Source: Polytrichum commune (Eukaryota > Streptophyta > Polytrichopsida > Polytrichales > Polytrichaceae). Taken from it: a stretch of DNA of 64,000 nucleotides. The notes below the pieces were generated by a model. It searched no databases, was not told the origin of the DNA, and saw nothing but the letters and a program-made list of their open reading frames with translations. How positions within the stretch are numbered: position 1 is the first letter of the stretch; each line of letters begins with the position of its first letter. A program made the position numbers and the translations under genes. Below, one piece after another: positions 31,991 to 45,900 of the stretch. Location: the NCBI GenBank assembly GCA_950295325.1, contig OX485806.1, positions 12,588,001 to 12,652,000 of the forward strand, given 5' to 3'.

Positions 31991-34900
31991 TCAGTCAATG
32001 AGTTGTTTCTTGGAGTTGTCTTGCTTTTTACCCTCTTTCACCCGCGTTTCACGTTCCCGAATTGCAAACATGAGCTGCATACAACATTGTTGATACAAGT
32101 AAGATATAGGTACAAAAAACACAGTAAGAGAAAATAACAAGTACAAGCATGTTTCAGCTTTCAAAGCAACAGTATTAAAAAAAAGGGTAAAAAAATCCTT
32201 GCCACACAGTGACAAACATAAATGGAAGTGCACGATTACGTACCTTTGTCCCTATGTAGAACGAAAATATGATGATCAGCAAAAGTGGTATATCTGCACA
32301 AAAACAGATAGTTCCATTTAAATCATCTGCAGAACTCTTAGCCAGGAGGATGTCAGTGGAGTCTAGCTTCAGTGCTGACTGTGGCTGCCAAGTTATAGCC
32401 GACTCGCACACAACAAACGTTTGACATTTCGGAACATCAAGGACCCTCCTGCAAGTTGGGTAGCCACCTTTTCATGCACTTTAAGGTCATACGACCAAGA
32501 ACGTTTCATGGTGGAGTTGATATGGTCATTGAAAGTTCCACAACTCTCGAACACAATAGACAAAAGACCAAGTTACATTCCTCGTCACAAATCCTCAGCT
32601 TGCAATTGGTGTCAAGTTTATTGGTCTCTCATCCTCGTGTGTGTCATGACCTTCTACCAGAACACTTTACTGAACATCAGACGTTTAGAACGTTTGACTT
32701 CCCAAGAACTTCTTGCGCTCGCACACACTAGGCTACTTTTTAAAACGTCGAACATTCCGAAATGTCCGATGTTTGCTGTGTGAGAGTGGACATGTCCAAC
32801 TGACCAAAGTGTACATGTGCTGACTCAAGAACAAATAGGATAAGTATCTCAGTGTTTGAGAATTGATGGTACTTACTTTCAGGTGAGAGCATCCGAGAAG
32901 CCAATAGTCTCATGCCTGCCGGGCCTACGACAAACCCCACTAGGTTCGCCATCTAACACAAAAGCAATCATCATGCGTGAGAAGATTTTCATTTACAAAA
33001 TCAGTGACTGGCATGAAATTTTGTCAAGAATGTTGCCCTCTGGTACACCAACTTAACTTATTGGACTAAGCTGAAGAAAGGTTCTGAATTTTGACCTTTA
33101 CACCACTGAATGTTTAACCTCTCATCCTAATACATGTACAAAACTAATGGACTTCATCCAGGTTGTTAGTACGAAGGAACCCACCATGAGGCCAGTAATG
33201 TTCAGAGATCCTGCCAATGCACAGCACTGCTTATAGGATGTTGTCTTCTTGAAGTCTGCCATCTGTTAAGGAATTGTAATCGTAACATTGTAAGTGTGTT
33301 GTACCATACCACTTCAACTGACAATATAATAAAATTTCTACAACAATTCATAATGCCATTGCTTTCCTGATGCACGTGGCTGCAGTCTAGGCATTGTAAA
33401 TACAGAAATTGGACAATGTCACTCTGTAAATCTCAAACTCATCAACTTGAGGAAATCGAAAAGCTCAACATGATAGTAAACATCAGTTGACAAGATGGAA
33501 AATATTTGGACCAACGTACTTGAGGGGATCGCATGAGAGCTTTCACTAGTAATTCAGGGGCCCAAAGTATACATGTCACCCATGCCCATGACAGAAGTTT
33601 CCTGAAGATGACAAGTCTCTTCTCAATTAGGTGGAATGAGTGGCAGAGAACAGTCAGTATTGCCAGGTGAGCTTTAATGTCTTGGATATGTAAATACGGA
33701 TGATCATAGTCAAGACTGTTCCCTCAAACCGTGGCCCACCACTTAAAATTTCAAATATCTCATTCCTAGTGACCATGAGCTCAAACCTCTCAACAATATA
33801 TAAACAACCCCAGGAGCACAAGCAAAAGTGGGCCACTGTGATGTCAGATACTCGGTCGCAGTAATATAACCAAACAGTTTCCACAGTACCCAGGTCACTA
33901 TGATGCCAGTTATATGTACTATAATAACACCACACATGTCTGTCAGATAGTCATCACTAAGTAGAGTGACTCTAACAAGCCTGCTGTTACTCAGACTTCC
34001 AGTTCAAAAAAAACCATTGCCCAAACTCCAGAAACATGAAAACAATGTGTCTCACTGAAGTAATCAAGATGTATCAGGATTACACTGCACTCGCACCAGA
34101 TTTACTTTTCCAAATGATCAGGTCGAGTAAGGAACTCACCACTCAAGGTCGTGCCAAATTGCTACAAAAGTGAAGATGATCCACACATTAAGGAACCTCC
34201 ATTTTGATCCTCCAAGTGGAATATACAGGTACCTTGAAAATCATACATGCCAGTTCAGAATGTGAATTTTTCTGGAGTAGACAGAGACTTTCAAGTGCAT
34301 ATGATCAGATTTAAAAAAGGCCAGAGGCCTTCTTCGGCTTAAAGCTAGAAGTTGATTCCAGGATGTGATGACCTTTGTAACAAAATACACTTTTTGGAAA
34401 CCAGACTCTCATGAGAGGAAAGATACACAAACCCATCCATAATGAATTCAACTATAATCCTTCACTGTAGCAGAATATAGATATATACACATCTATATGG
34501 GATTCTGCACATAAATGAGCTTCAAAGAGGACATGACTGAATACCTCACAAGATAGCGGTTATATGAGGCATGCCAGCTTTTCCAGAAGCCTTCTAAATC
34601 ACAACAATTGTTAAGGCACCGGACCATGTTCTCTTGAGTCTCAATCCCATCAATCTGCAACAAGACCAACACATTGCATAAGGAGTCCAGAGTATCTCCT
34701 GGCTGCCATCATGCAACAGGGTATGTGGTACATACTCCAACTGAACACTATTCACATACCAGAGCCCAAAAGCGGAAGAAGCGCCATATGAGTAGGAACT
34801 TGAGCCACATAAAGTTAAGCACCTGTGCAAGTTCGCAATACAATAGTGAGACAACAGTGCAAACAACTCCACATTAGCATATGCTCGACTTTAAAAACCA

Positions 34901-37900
34901 TGAGAGAGAGAGCACAAGATTATCTTACATGTGTACTACAGATATAAACTGTATATTTATTGGCCTAACTTAGAACTTCTTAAGCAAGACATAGCAAGCA
35001 ATACTGCACAGGATATTCTATGTTTGGAGGTGGTCCACATCATGCTGTGTTACATTGCCACTATTCTTGTCCAAATGGGCTGCATCAAATGCATTCTAAA
35101 TTTTGCAGGACCAAGGTGTGGAGCAGATTTGAAAACTTTGCAGGAGAACAAATAAGTGCTTACTCCATATCCAATAACAAATATCTCGACTGGTGATAAC
35201 ATTTGCCAAACTCCACTGCAGCCACAAGTTAAGTCTTAGAAATAGTACTTTTTACACTGAAACTAGAAAGTGAAGTTGTAATTTGCATTGCTTCAAATGT
35301 AGAAAAATGACAAAACATATTCACAAATGCTCAGGTGTTTCAATCACATCCATCCGTCAAGACAACTGAACTACGCACTTTGAGAAGTCAGAGGCCCAGA
35401 ACTGACTTTTCTGTTTGAAACCATGACCAACCCTCACCACCCCTCAACACAATATCTTCATCAACTCCCAACATTATAGCCAAGGTTTTTATTCTCAAAA
35501 ACTATCTGCAGATACTGACCTAGATATCTGCAAATGGATCAATCAAAGTGAGACTAACAAAAGGATCAACTAAGACTAATTGATAACAAAATGATCATTG
35601 TTCTAGGTGAGGTATGACCTGATGGCCAAGGTGTTAAAGTAGCAGAAATGCGTGAGAAGCTCCATGAGTAACAAGCAACAAAGCCATCGCAACCCATAGA
35701 CTGCTATATCCTTCTTAGTGTATGCCCTTTGTATTGTTTCCAGCTACACAAGTTAACCAGAAGGACAAGTCAGAGCTCTGAAAGGAAGCAGTCAAGTGTT
35801 ACTTTGACAGGAGGTGAGCAACTTAATTGGTTGACTGCAAGAAGACCTTGAGTCCAAGCCCATCGACACATACAATAGACTAAAAGCAGAGTTGACAATA
35901 AGAACAATAGGGGATTCAGAAAATAAGATGGACCAAGATAAATGACCTGCCTACTGAAACACAGAAGTAGAAATTGAGGAAACCTGGGAGGCAAAAGCAT
36001 TGTAGGTGATAATGGGTCCAGCTAGATACAAGGGTGCATATAAGATATACGCCAAGTATGTAACAAGATTGTATTGGTCTTGTGGCACCTGCTTCTCCTG
36101 AAGCCACAAATCAAGAATTGATGTTAAAATGAAGCATAGGTCAATATGTTCCACATAAGAGTGTCTCTTAATTCTACAGTTACAGCCAAAATATGAATCA
36201 AATACTATAAGAATGAACACATTATTGTACTGACAGGATCTTTTGTAACATTGTACACATCAAGAATCACCCTGGACACCAGAATTGAGCAGATAAATCA
36301 TGTCCTGTTTGTTGAAAGTTGATCCAACACAATCCTTCACAAGAGATGATGATTGCAGTATCCAAAGGAGCATCCTTCCCAATTTTTATAATTGAGTGAT
36401 TAATGGGTAACTCAAAGCATTTTGAAAGGTTCACTACTGTATCAGGTATAAAAGAAGGACCTCCTTCCTCTTTTAATATCATGCACGTTGAGGGAGAATC
36501 CAACTGGAGTGGTCATTATGAACATGCCTCAAGTGTACCAAATTCAGATTTTATAACATACTTGTCGGGAAAGGTAGCAAGAAACACCCTCGGCTCCAGA
36601 TGCTCCAAGTGAACAGAGTTGGCAATAACGTGTGTGGTTCTGATTTGCCACCCCACAAGTCACATGTACATCATGACTGGGTGAATCCTACCTTCCACCT
36701 TCTTGAAAGCACCCTAGAATGACCAACTACCAGAATTTTCATCAACAATGACAACAAACTTGGATTGAAGCAACTTCAAGATCAAATCAGAAATGTTGGT
36801 AAGAAATGTTATCACATATCAAGTAATCACATCTTGCTCAAAGATGACCGATGCTAACATGTGAATGGATCAGATTAAAATCATTTGCAATTGATAGTGA
36901 ACTTGGTTCTCATTGAGTTGTCCTAAATAAATAAAAACTTCACCAATCTCTACCAGCAACTAAACAAGGAGCTCGCATAAAGAGAAGTAGAGAACAGACC
37001 TCCCAATTGACTGTTGATAGCTGACCTATTTGTGCCCAGTGATAATCAAACCCAAAGCTAATCATTCGGAGCATCACTGCAGATCCACTTCCCAATTTAT
37101 AAACACAAGGTCATTGGACAAAACTAGCATATGCTGACAAAGTTTGTGAACCAAATATCCCAAAGAGAGCATCCAAAAAGTGTCACCAGAGTCTCTGGTG
37201 GAAATATAGAACTAGTACCCAGGTTGAAGCTAATGTGCCATCGCATTGCTCCCCTATACTGATCCAAGAATGCAAATTGTTCCCTGCAGAAGAAACGCCA
37301 ACATAATTTTGTGAGCTTATTTTAACAATGGTGCCACTGTCATCAGACTACTTTGAAATTAGGATGGTGGGAAATTGTAGCAGGTGCCCTTTAAAACACA
37401 TAATGTCACGATATAGATATTATACAGAGAAAATTAAAAGAAAAGTCCTCACCCAAAAGATGCAAACTGGTAGCCTTCGTAGACTCGATTGGCAACAAGG
37501 AAGGCTAAGTTGTAGCTCCACAGTAGAGCAGGAAAGATTGGATTTCCTGCAAAGCTCTGCTCACAACTTTGACAGCTTAATTGGCATTCTTACCAACTTT
37601 CAATCATCCTCAATAGAGAGTATATTGGAGCCTTCACACATTTCGAAATCAAAGAACAAATTTGGCACCTGACAACAGGATCCTAACCACACAAAACATC
37701 CCTTGACGATTGCTACATACTTGGTGAAAGATTTTCAGATAGAACTTGTAGCAAGGAGGTTCTCATATGAGCACATGTTGCTGCTCAAAATGCTAAGTAA
37801 TAAAACACAAATTGGTATGCAAAGAGAGAAACATCATGAAAGCTGCCTGTAATGCAAGTGACAAGTCCACCCTCAGATTTAACATACATGTGGTCCATTA

Positions 37901-39641
37901 CCAACACCCACAAGGTCTAGAAAGATATGGAACAAGTGAGCACCATTGTGAGGATGTAGTTACCCAAACCAATTGCCAAGATAAAAAGAACACTGCCATG
38001 CCAAACAACAGCTTATAAGTTATGCGTAATACAGATGCACAAAATATTAGCTTCATTACGACCATTCATTCATAGGAAAGGCCAGCTTCTTTTCAACCTT
38101 CAATACGTTTGAAACTGAGATCACTATGCCGAGACGAAGAGACAATTGCTGTCAGACCTCCTTTGAAGAAGAAAAATTGTCTACGGTGTGAAGGAAATTA
38201 CCAGTTCCCATGTAAGTAGATAACATAAATCAACGACATGAAAAGCCAAAACCGTGCCATTCCCTTGCTTTTCAAGCCCAAACCAGTTCTTAGGGTAGCT
38301 CCCAGTAATGTGAAAGCTGCCATAACTCCTGTTAATGCCGGCAAGCCAGAACGAAATGTCCTCCATTGACTGTCAGACAAATCCTGATGCACACATTTGC
38401 AGAAACTATATTAGTTGAGGTTGTTCTCCCCGTTATCCTATCAGTATAAAGGTTGCAACCAAATTTAAACAACTGTATCAAAGGATCCGATAGAAAATAT
38501 AGAGTAGGATATATTTGATTGCAGATCCAAATTCCACATCGATATTTGAGATAAGGAAACATTAGGAATCTAAAGTGCTTATAACCTCGACAATGCAGCA
38601 AAGGCTGGATAAATGATGGTGAGAGTGAAAGAAGCTGCAGCAATGGAATTAGACATACAATTTCTCGTCCAGCAATCCAGCCTTGTTGCAGTCCACGCAA
38701 CCATCCTGCCTTGGGGCCCCTGGCATATTCTGTGGCACAACTATACAGTCAACGAATTTTGTCTTGATTGCTTACTGATTCTATTTGTGTTGTTTAGACA
38801 TCTCTCACCTTATAATAAACAACAATGTGTGCTCCATCCCCTCCCATGGGCCACGACCGCTGAAAAATATGAGACCGGACCACTAAGGAGTTCGGCAGTG
38901 TGTAAAAAAATAATCATGACTTGAATGTATCGAACGCTATGCAGCCTAATTGTGCTCTGAATGGTCAGTGCTTTCTGCACTCTCTGTCCAAGCCTGTCAA
39001 ATATTAATAGCTCGTACTTATGAACAATAAATTGTTCCTGATTCAGTTTGAAATGACGTACTTTGAAATATTGCAACCAGAATCAGTTAAAGCGGATATA
39101 ATTCGCTAAGCCCGAGGGATTCAGGATGCAATTCTGGAAATCGTCGCGGATCCTCCAATACAATTAACAAGAGCGATGAGCTATCAACAAAAGCTAGCAC
39201 AAAAGGAAAGGAAAGTATCCTTTGATTACGCTAAATTAACACAAGATTTCTGAGGTCCATCTCTGAGGTTCAATGCAACCTATTCCGAGTTGGTAAAGAC
39301 TCATAGAAGTTAACCACATTTGCTTCAGACATGAAAGTCAGATTTCTCGTGTCAATCAGGTAAAGTCCATAAATGAAAATCATTTCTGTATAGTGATTTA
39401 GACTCCTTCTCGCGTCTCTGTCTTCCTTTCTTCACTACAAGGAATTACGACTTACAAGACTTGCAGAGAGCTAAGTTTTTCAACAAGAAGAGTTTCGCCA
39501 AAATTGCGAAGAGTGGACGTACAGACCATTAGAAGTTGTGGAGCTGCGCCAGTATATGAAGCTTTCGAACATTATCGCGTACGCAATGCACGCGTACAAT
39601 TCCAGCCGCGGCCATGGCGATTGCTTCCGAGCCGCTGTCAT
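31991..39641 (-). CDS. GUP1: Membrane-bound O-acyltransferase, GUP1/HHAT-like
   Basis: I assembled 18 exons by conserved protein, GT-AG borders and phase: 39527-39641, 38659-38729, 38202-38383, 37944-37992, 37453-37556, 37219-37283, 37000-37076, 35984-36097, 35619-35743, 35164-35215, 34760-34822, 34545-34654, 34140-34232, 33520-33601, 33185-33262, 32877-32952, 32244-32293, 31991-32074. The total is 1,590 bases, 529 residues plus stop, close to the length I know for plant homologues. Family marks are DLSDSQW (from residue 63), [16 protein letters not shown] (about 241-256), [24 protein letters not shown] (H367) and WHDLEW with the expected catalytic H403. About ten hydrophobic segments suggest a multi-pass protein of the ER/endomembrane. 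Yeast GUP1 remodels GPI-anchor lipids and animal HHAT acylates Hedgehog; the plant substrate is unknown to me. The join between the exons ending at 37000 and starting at 36097 is the least certain. Confidence 0.93.
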
Positions 39642-39695
39642 TGCTTCTTCCGACTCCACTGCGCAAGAAACTCCGGTGTATCTTATCTGTATATT

Positions 39696-39703
39696 ATTTT
39701 ATA
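39696..39703 (-). promoter_or_regulatory. Possible TATA box of the acyltransferase gene
   Basis: TATAAAAT on the minus strand, about 55 bp before the start codon. This would leave a very short leader of 20-30 bases, so the true promoter may be elsewhere. Confidence 0.25.
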
Positions 39704-40990
39704 ATTATGTTGTAGATGTATATACCAGATAGACTCCACCGCCTAAGAAGGTCTATCTTGATTCCTATCTGTCCTCGAACTCAAGTCAGCCGTCCGCCAC
39801 AACGAAGCCGAATGAGAAGTAATCGCGAGGAGGAGAGAACCGATATCGTCTCAATAGCATCGAGAAAATAAATAAATCTCTTCGCACGATCCAGGCGGTA
39901 CGCAAAAGAATAGGCAAAAGATTCGACCCTGCTCAAGATCAACTCATAGGCAACTTGAAAGATCAGTGACTGATACTGACGAAATAACTTAAGTATTTCT
40001 CTGCAGGCTCGTCAGTGTGCACGACGAAACCAATGGAGCTATGGATGGAAGGCCATGGCCAGAGTGAGGTCTACCGCAAAGCGGCTGTCGTCGCCTCAAG
40101 ACATCCAAATAAAATAATTCTTCGTGCAACTGTTTTTTTTTTTTTTTTTTGGTGCGAAACGTGGCGGATCAGCCTCCCTGAGAGAACTAGCTCAACGGCT
40201 CGAAGCTCGCACACTTTGAAAGCTCTCCAGTGTTTCACGCCATAGCCAGCGGCGGATTTGCACCTCGCTGCCAAAGGGCCAGCCTGGGTTCTCACCTTCC
40301 CATACGGGAGAGAGATGAAGTTCGCATGTTCCCTTTCAGTTTTCTCAAATTTCCATCTTCCTTGTTCTTTTTCGAAACAAATGGCGATTTTCCATTCATA
40401 ATTACAGAAAACACATTATTCACAAAACACCTCAGTGGCCCCAAACTGGGCTTTGGAGATGGGCAAGGAGAAGGAACCCATACAAAAACCATACCACATG
40501 TACATTTGGACTAAATCTTTTGAGACTTTTGAGCCATATGGCTCACGCACATGGACCAAAAACCCGCCGCCCAGGCTGCGCCCCCGTCCCGTTGCACACA
40601 GAAGCGGCGCTTCTTTGGGGGCTCGGGAGAGAGGCCTCACGCGAGCTGCCTGGGCAGGAGGCGCAACACATCCACAGCCCAGCCTGCGTAAAAAAACCTC
40701 CACTTGGAAGGGCTGCAGCATCCATCCGCTGGTGGATGGGGTGGATGTAAACTCCACATCCGTCCGGTCTTCCCACAGACTTGGCAGGTTGCGCCCCCTG
40801 CTCAGGCCAGCCATGTGCTCCCGCCAATAGTAACTGCAAACCAAAGGCTTTCACCACCATGGCAAGAAAGCCCGCAACTGTCTCAGAACACGATTCGTCT
40901 TCCAACTTCCATTTTTGTTCTTTTTCTTGAATTTGAAGGAGTCCATGTTGAAGGGTTGACTTGATTTCATTAAGATTTTCCTGCAAGGAA
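39704..40990. other. Intergenic, with T-run and GC-rich patch
   Basis: Holds a run of 19 T (40132-40150) and a GC-rich stretch (40540-40830) with open frames on both strands and no recognisable protein. The minus strand before the T-run could be a retroposed 3' end with an A-tail, but I found no target duplication. Confidence 0.4.
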
Positions 40991-41543
40991 GGGTTGGTTT
41001 ACACCATGGACCATGAAGTCGCACTATGGAAGATGGCCTTTTCCCATGGTCTGATTTCTTAACAAAACAATTTACAAAGTCTTTGGGCCCCTCACTAGGT
41101 GTAAACCAAATGTGGACCAAGAGGAATGACGACCATGCACCAAAAAGTGTATGTGTTGATTTTTTAAACATATGTATGTCCCAAAGGGCAGTTTTGAAAG
41201 ATAAATTAATTAATTAATCAAGTTTGAATATTCTCTTCTCTTCCCTTGTCTTCGTCTTCTCTTTCCCAAAAAAATTCATTCAAAAATTATCATAACAACA
41301 TTTCTATGCCATGGGGGACTTTTTTTTATGAGAGTGTCTCTTTTGCCTCTCCTACCACAAAGCCCATTGGACCATGTCAGTGGACAATGCAGGCCTCAAA
41401 AGATGTTTAACCCTCGGACTCCATGGCCACTCTGACATCTTTTCCTTGATGTAAATGAAAGTGGTCCCGGGACGAGTTGAACAACCAATCACAGATTTTA
41501 CAGGGCCTTGGGACGACTTCATGGTCCATGGTGTAAACAACCC
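40991..41543. mobile_element. Inverted-repeat transposon, family A, diverged copy
   Basis: The left end GGGTTGGTTTACACCATGG and the right end (read inverted) GGGTTGTTTACACCATGG are followed inward by ACCATGAAGTCG on both sides. Internal phrases such as CACTAGGTGTAAACC and CCATTGGACCATGTCAGTG are shared with the copies at 48582 and 61971. It encodes no protein, so it is a non-autonomous MITE-like element. The flanking target duplication is no longer clear. Confidence 0.8.
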
Positions 41544-42974
41544 ATAAGAGTCTTGTTGAATTCTTGCATTGAAAGCGTTTTAGAAAGAGATTGCTCAAAT
41601 CGTCATGAAGGGTTTTTAGAACCATGAGATGTTGAGATCCAAGAGCCCATGGGTCCATTTTTGGGCTAAGTTAAGATTAACTCTTAACCATAGGGTTGTA
41701 ACTAGAGGCTAAGTTGTGGAAAGAAACTTGCAATTCAAGGGGCAAGTTGCTAATACTTAAATACAAACTTGAGCATGTCACAACCTCAAGTTACGAGCTT
41801 CTTGTCATGACTCAGCCATTGCTAACAAACTTTCATTACAAGATTACAACCCTCTTGCTACAATTTACAACCCTTTTGTTGTGAGATTTTTCATGTTACA
41901 ACTAAATCAAGCCATGTAACCGGGTGGTTACTAACCCCTTCATAACTTAGCCAAAAGTTCTTACTCCTATAGAAAGAAAGCTATATGAAATAAAGTCAAT
42001 TTAGCCTAAAATAATTATACTAGATGAGGGAAAAAAAAAAATTACACAAAAAACAATTGAACAACAACAACAACAACAACAATTGAAAGACAAGAAAGAT
42101 GGGCGTAAAAGTCACAGAAAGTCCATGTCTTGCCCATGTCATAGCTCCTCAATTAGCCAATCGCAATTAATTGCCATAGCCCAAGTAACATGAGGACTAA
42201 TGGGTTCTTCAATGTATGTAATGGTTTAGGGTTTAGGGTTCAAGGAGCCCATAGTGGGTGTTCCAAATAGAATTTGTATATTTTTAAGTTATGTATATGT
42301 TTTCTAATTTGCTAAGCCATGAGGACCCTATCTTGAGTTACTTGGTCATCTTCCAATCAACATGATATTTTTTAAGTGAGAACAAATATCAAATCATTTG
42401 ATACACATGAGCACCGTGCAATGTGAGTTGTTCCATATGTAGCATATTTGGTCAACGTTGTTGCATACAATGTCGTCTTACTTGTTCATTGCATTGATGT
42501 TGCTCTAAATATAGTTAAAGTATGTAAAGAAATATTAACGTTATTTACTCCCACTTTAAATTTTTTATACATTTTGAACCTTGGGAGCATGGAATGTAAT
42601 GATCCCCGCATGATTCCTACCATGGATTTTATCTTCCAATCATTTCCAACAATTTCCATTGATGGAGAACCGATCTTACATAGCAAGGCAACTTTTTTTT
42701 TTAAAAACACTTTGATCATTTTGACAACAATGCATCAATGCATTTATATGCCTTCATACACCCCCTTCCCCCCCCCCCCACACACACACACATGTGTCAA
42801 TTCCATAAGTCAATAGCATCAAAATACCTATTCAAGTCACTCATGGACCATAGCCAATGTGATCAAGGACATGATCTAGAGGTTACAAATGTCATGTTTT
42901 ATGCGTGGATAAAAGAAAAATAAAAAAGAATACTAAAATGTTGGAAGTGTTATCTAGTTGACTGAGGGGCCTAG
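41544..42974. other. Intergenic with simple repeats
   Basis: Contains an (AAC)n run (42060-42082), a telomere-like patch (42223-42241) and a poly-C/CA run (42768-42793). The part nearest 42974 should include the 3' untranslated region of the CCDC146-like gene. Confidence 0.5.
42223..42241 (+). repeat. Interstitial telomere-type repeat
   Basis: Two and a half TTTAGGG units, the plant telomere motif. Confidence 0.8.
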
Positions 42975-45900
42975 TTACGATGATTTTATAGGCTTTGGAG
43001 TTGGCATTCTTGTGGTAGATGCATCACGTTTGCGGTAAGAGTGCCGCATGATACTCCCTTGTGACGTTGAAGGCCTAAAGGGACAATGCACCCCAAAGGG
43101 CATGGGCAACCCCAAGGGATTTGCATAATAGGCATTGGGTCGTTCTTCAGCTCTTGACATTGTAGGAGTCGTCCTGTAAACAAAAACCATCCAAAATGAC
43201 AAACTTAGTCAACTCTTTAAAACCCTAAACCTCAAACTCTGTCACTCGCCAAAAGTGCATTGGGAACAAGGCTCGATCAATGCACAACCAATGCAATATG
43301 CAATTGAATGCATCAGTTTCAATGCGTTTTCAGTCCTTTATGTATTGCAATACATGGAAAAGTCACTATTAAACAAGGTTCAAAAACATTGTGTCAATCA
43401 CCGTGTGCATATATATGCCAATTCATTCAAGGTATGAATATTATTTTAAGGACATCATTTGAGACCCACTTAAAGACCATTTCAACCATTTGTTAAAATC
43501 AATTACTACACGAGTGGAAAAGTAAGAGAAGAACGTTAGACTAGGGAACCAATGTGAATGCAAGCTCATTGACCTTAAAGTTTGTGCATCTAATGTGGAC
43601 ACTTTGAGCATTTCAATATATGTAGGGGTTTGAGAATGAAATGAAACAACCTGAACAAATGAGTGTCAAATGTTTATTGTTGAGTTAATGTGGGATAAAT
43701 TTTCAAGATTCTATATATGCAATTGACATTCAATCTATAATGATTTTCCTTTGGATGTGTGCATTTTAAACCTAGATATGTACCCACCTTTTGTCAATTG
43801 GGTTCTATGAGTTTGACTCAAGGCTTATTGCACACCTTGCAGTAGGGGAACTCAATGGATAGACAAGTACCTCCATACAATATTTAAAGATAAAATATTA
43901 AAATATTAAAAACTATTTTTAAAAAACAAAAAAAACTACTACTACTAGAAGGTACCCTTACTTTGGCCTCGTAGAACAACGTTGAGCTTCTCTATAAGCA
44001 CGTTTTTCTTGCTCCGAAGCTTTGCGAGCCACCTCAAGTTTACGAAGGAAAGTCGATTCTCTTTCCTTGTGCTCAAAGATCTTGATTGTGTCTTTGGTTG
44101 GAGGCTAAACCCATAAACATCACCCCAAATCCACGGCTCAAACATGATGATCAAATTTCGACTTGCAAACAATTGTTATGATATCTATAGCGTTTGTTGG
44201 GATAAGCACATGTGATATTTTGAGTGTCCAAATTTGTAATAAATTAGGTTATTAAATAAACCGTAAATGTACAATAGCTATCACGCCCTAAATATATCAC
44301 CAAGCAACATGCTATGAACTAGCATCATATGGGTACTTTATTCATCAAAAGTTTAAGCAAATATTTTTTTCAAATTGATGGTTGTGTGTAATTCTTACAA
44401 TGGTCGAAACACATTCAAGTAAGACAAACAAATTCCAATTCACCATCAAAACCGACAACTCAAGAAGTGCCTTGCATTAGAGTTATCCATAAAGTTGCTC
44501 AAAGAGGGACGGAATCGTGGAATTCATCTTTCTTTGAGGAAACTCTCTCTTAAGAGCTCACTTAGCTCAACGTGTTTCGGAGCTTGTTCTGAAAGTTGGG
44601 TGCATACTAAATGTTGGGACATCCTCTTCTCATTTTTCAAACTTTGAGAGATTTTGAGGATTTTTTTTTAAAAGGACTGCGCGTGGGATCCATTCTCCTA
44701 AATCATGGATCAACCTATGCAAAGCTAGCTTGGCCCACCATTCCTAGTAAGAGTGGGTTACTTTGTGTTAATTCTCATAAGCTCATGGTTTGGGACTGAA
44801 CCCATGATCGTATCCACTTTACGAATAGCTATAGTAAACGAAGAAATATTGTACTCATGAATACATTCAGGACACATTTGATTGTCTTACATGTCCAACC
44901 ATTAACCGTGTGCGAGCTTTGTCAAGCTCCTTGCAAATATTCTCCTTTTCTTTCCTCAAAGCATTTGCCATCGCCTATCAATTGTCACAATGGTTAGGCG
45001 TTCTAGTATGTGAGCATGAAATCCCAAAACGACTTAAGCAAAAAAAAACTAATTAACATGTAGTATTATTTCATATAGAGATGAATTAATGGGTTTTAGG
45101 ATTTGATCGAATACAAGCAATTAAGATCTTGCAAATAACACTCGATTTAGTTTATGGATAGTGAATGATTTCCATTTCTCCTTTCATGTGGGTGTTATGT
45201 ATGCGGTAATTACATACAAGTTCTCACAAATCGGTGAATTGAATTTTGAACATCTCACCTGCGTGAATGAAAGCTCGGACCTAACTGCTATTAAAACGCG
45301 ATGAATTTCTCTCTCGTTTCTCACATTCGCATTCAATTTCTTGCTCAACTTTGTACTTCCCTCCAACTTCAAAACACCTTCTTTTATTGTGTTTTCCGTC
45401 AACTCGGACACCTAGTGGGTGCCATGAAAGTGGTTGCGCCATCTTGTTGTAAGGACGATAAATAAGAATATATTCATTTTTGAATATTGGAATATGAAAT
45501 GTACATACGATTTAGTAATTCTATGAATGGAAACGATCCTTGATTTCTATTCATTTGTGGTGTGAATGCATGTTGTAATCTTATTGGGATAGTGATTGAA
45601 GAGTGAATTGATCACTCTTATTATTTGTGTACGTCACATGTTGTTCCTTAACCATTGTTTTGTAATGTTGATGGGAATCAATCAAAAAATACTTCAAAGC
45701 TTTGTGAGATGGAGAAAACTTATACAAACATATGGGTGCTCTATTTGACAAATAATTTTCAAGCGATGTTCTCATGTTACAAGGATCGTCTGTGAAATGT
45801 ATACATAGAATTAGATTATATTATATAGGGTGCCCAAAACTACAATTATTTCATATGATATATTAGAGATATGTAGAAAGAGTGACTTCCTAGAGGTTGA

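Noticed and set aside
40435-40844. Long frames on both strands
   Set aside because: Occur together in a GC-rich patch, are mutually antisense, and match nothing recognisable.
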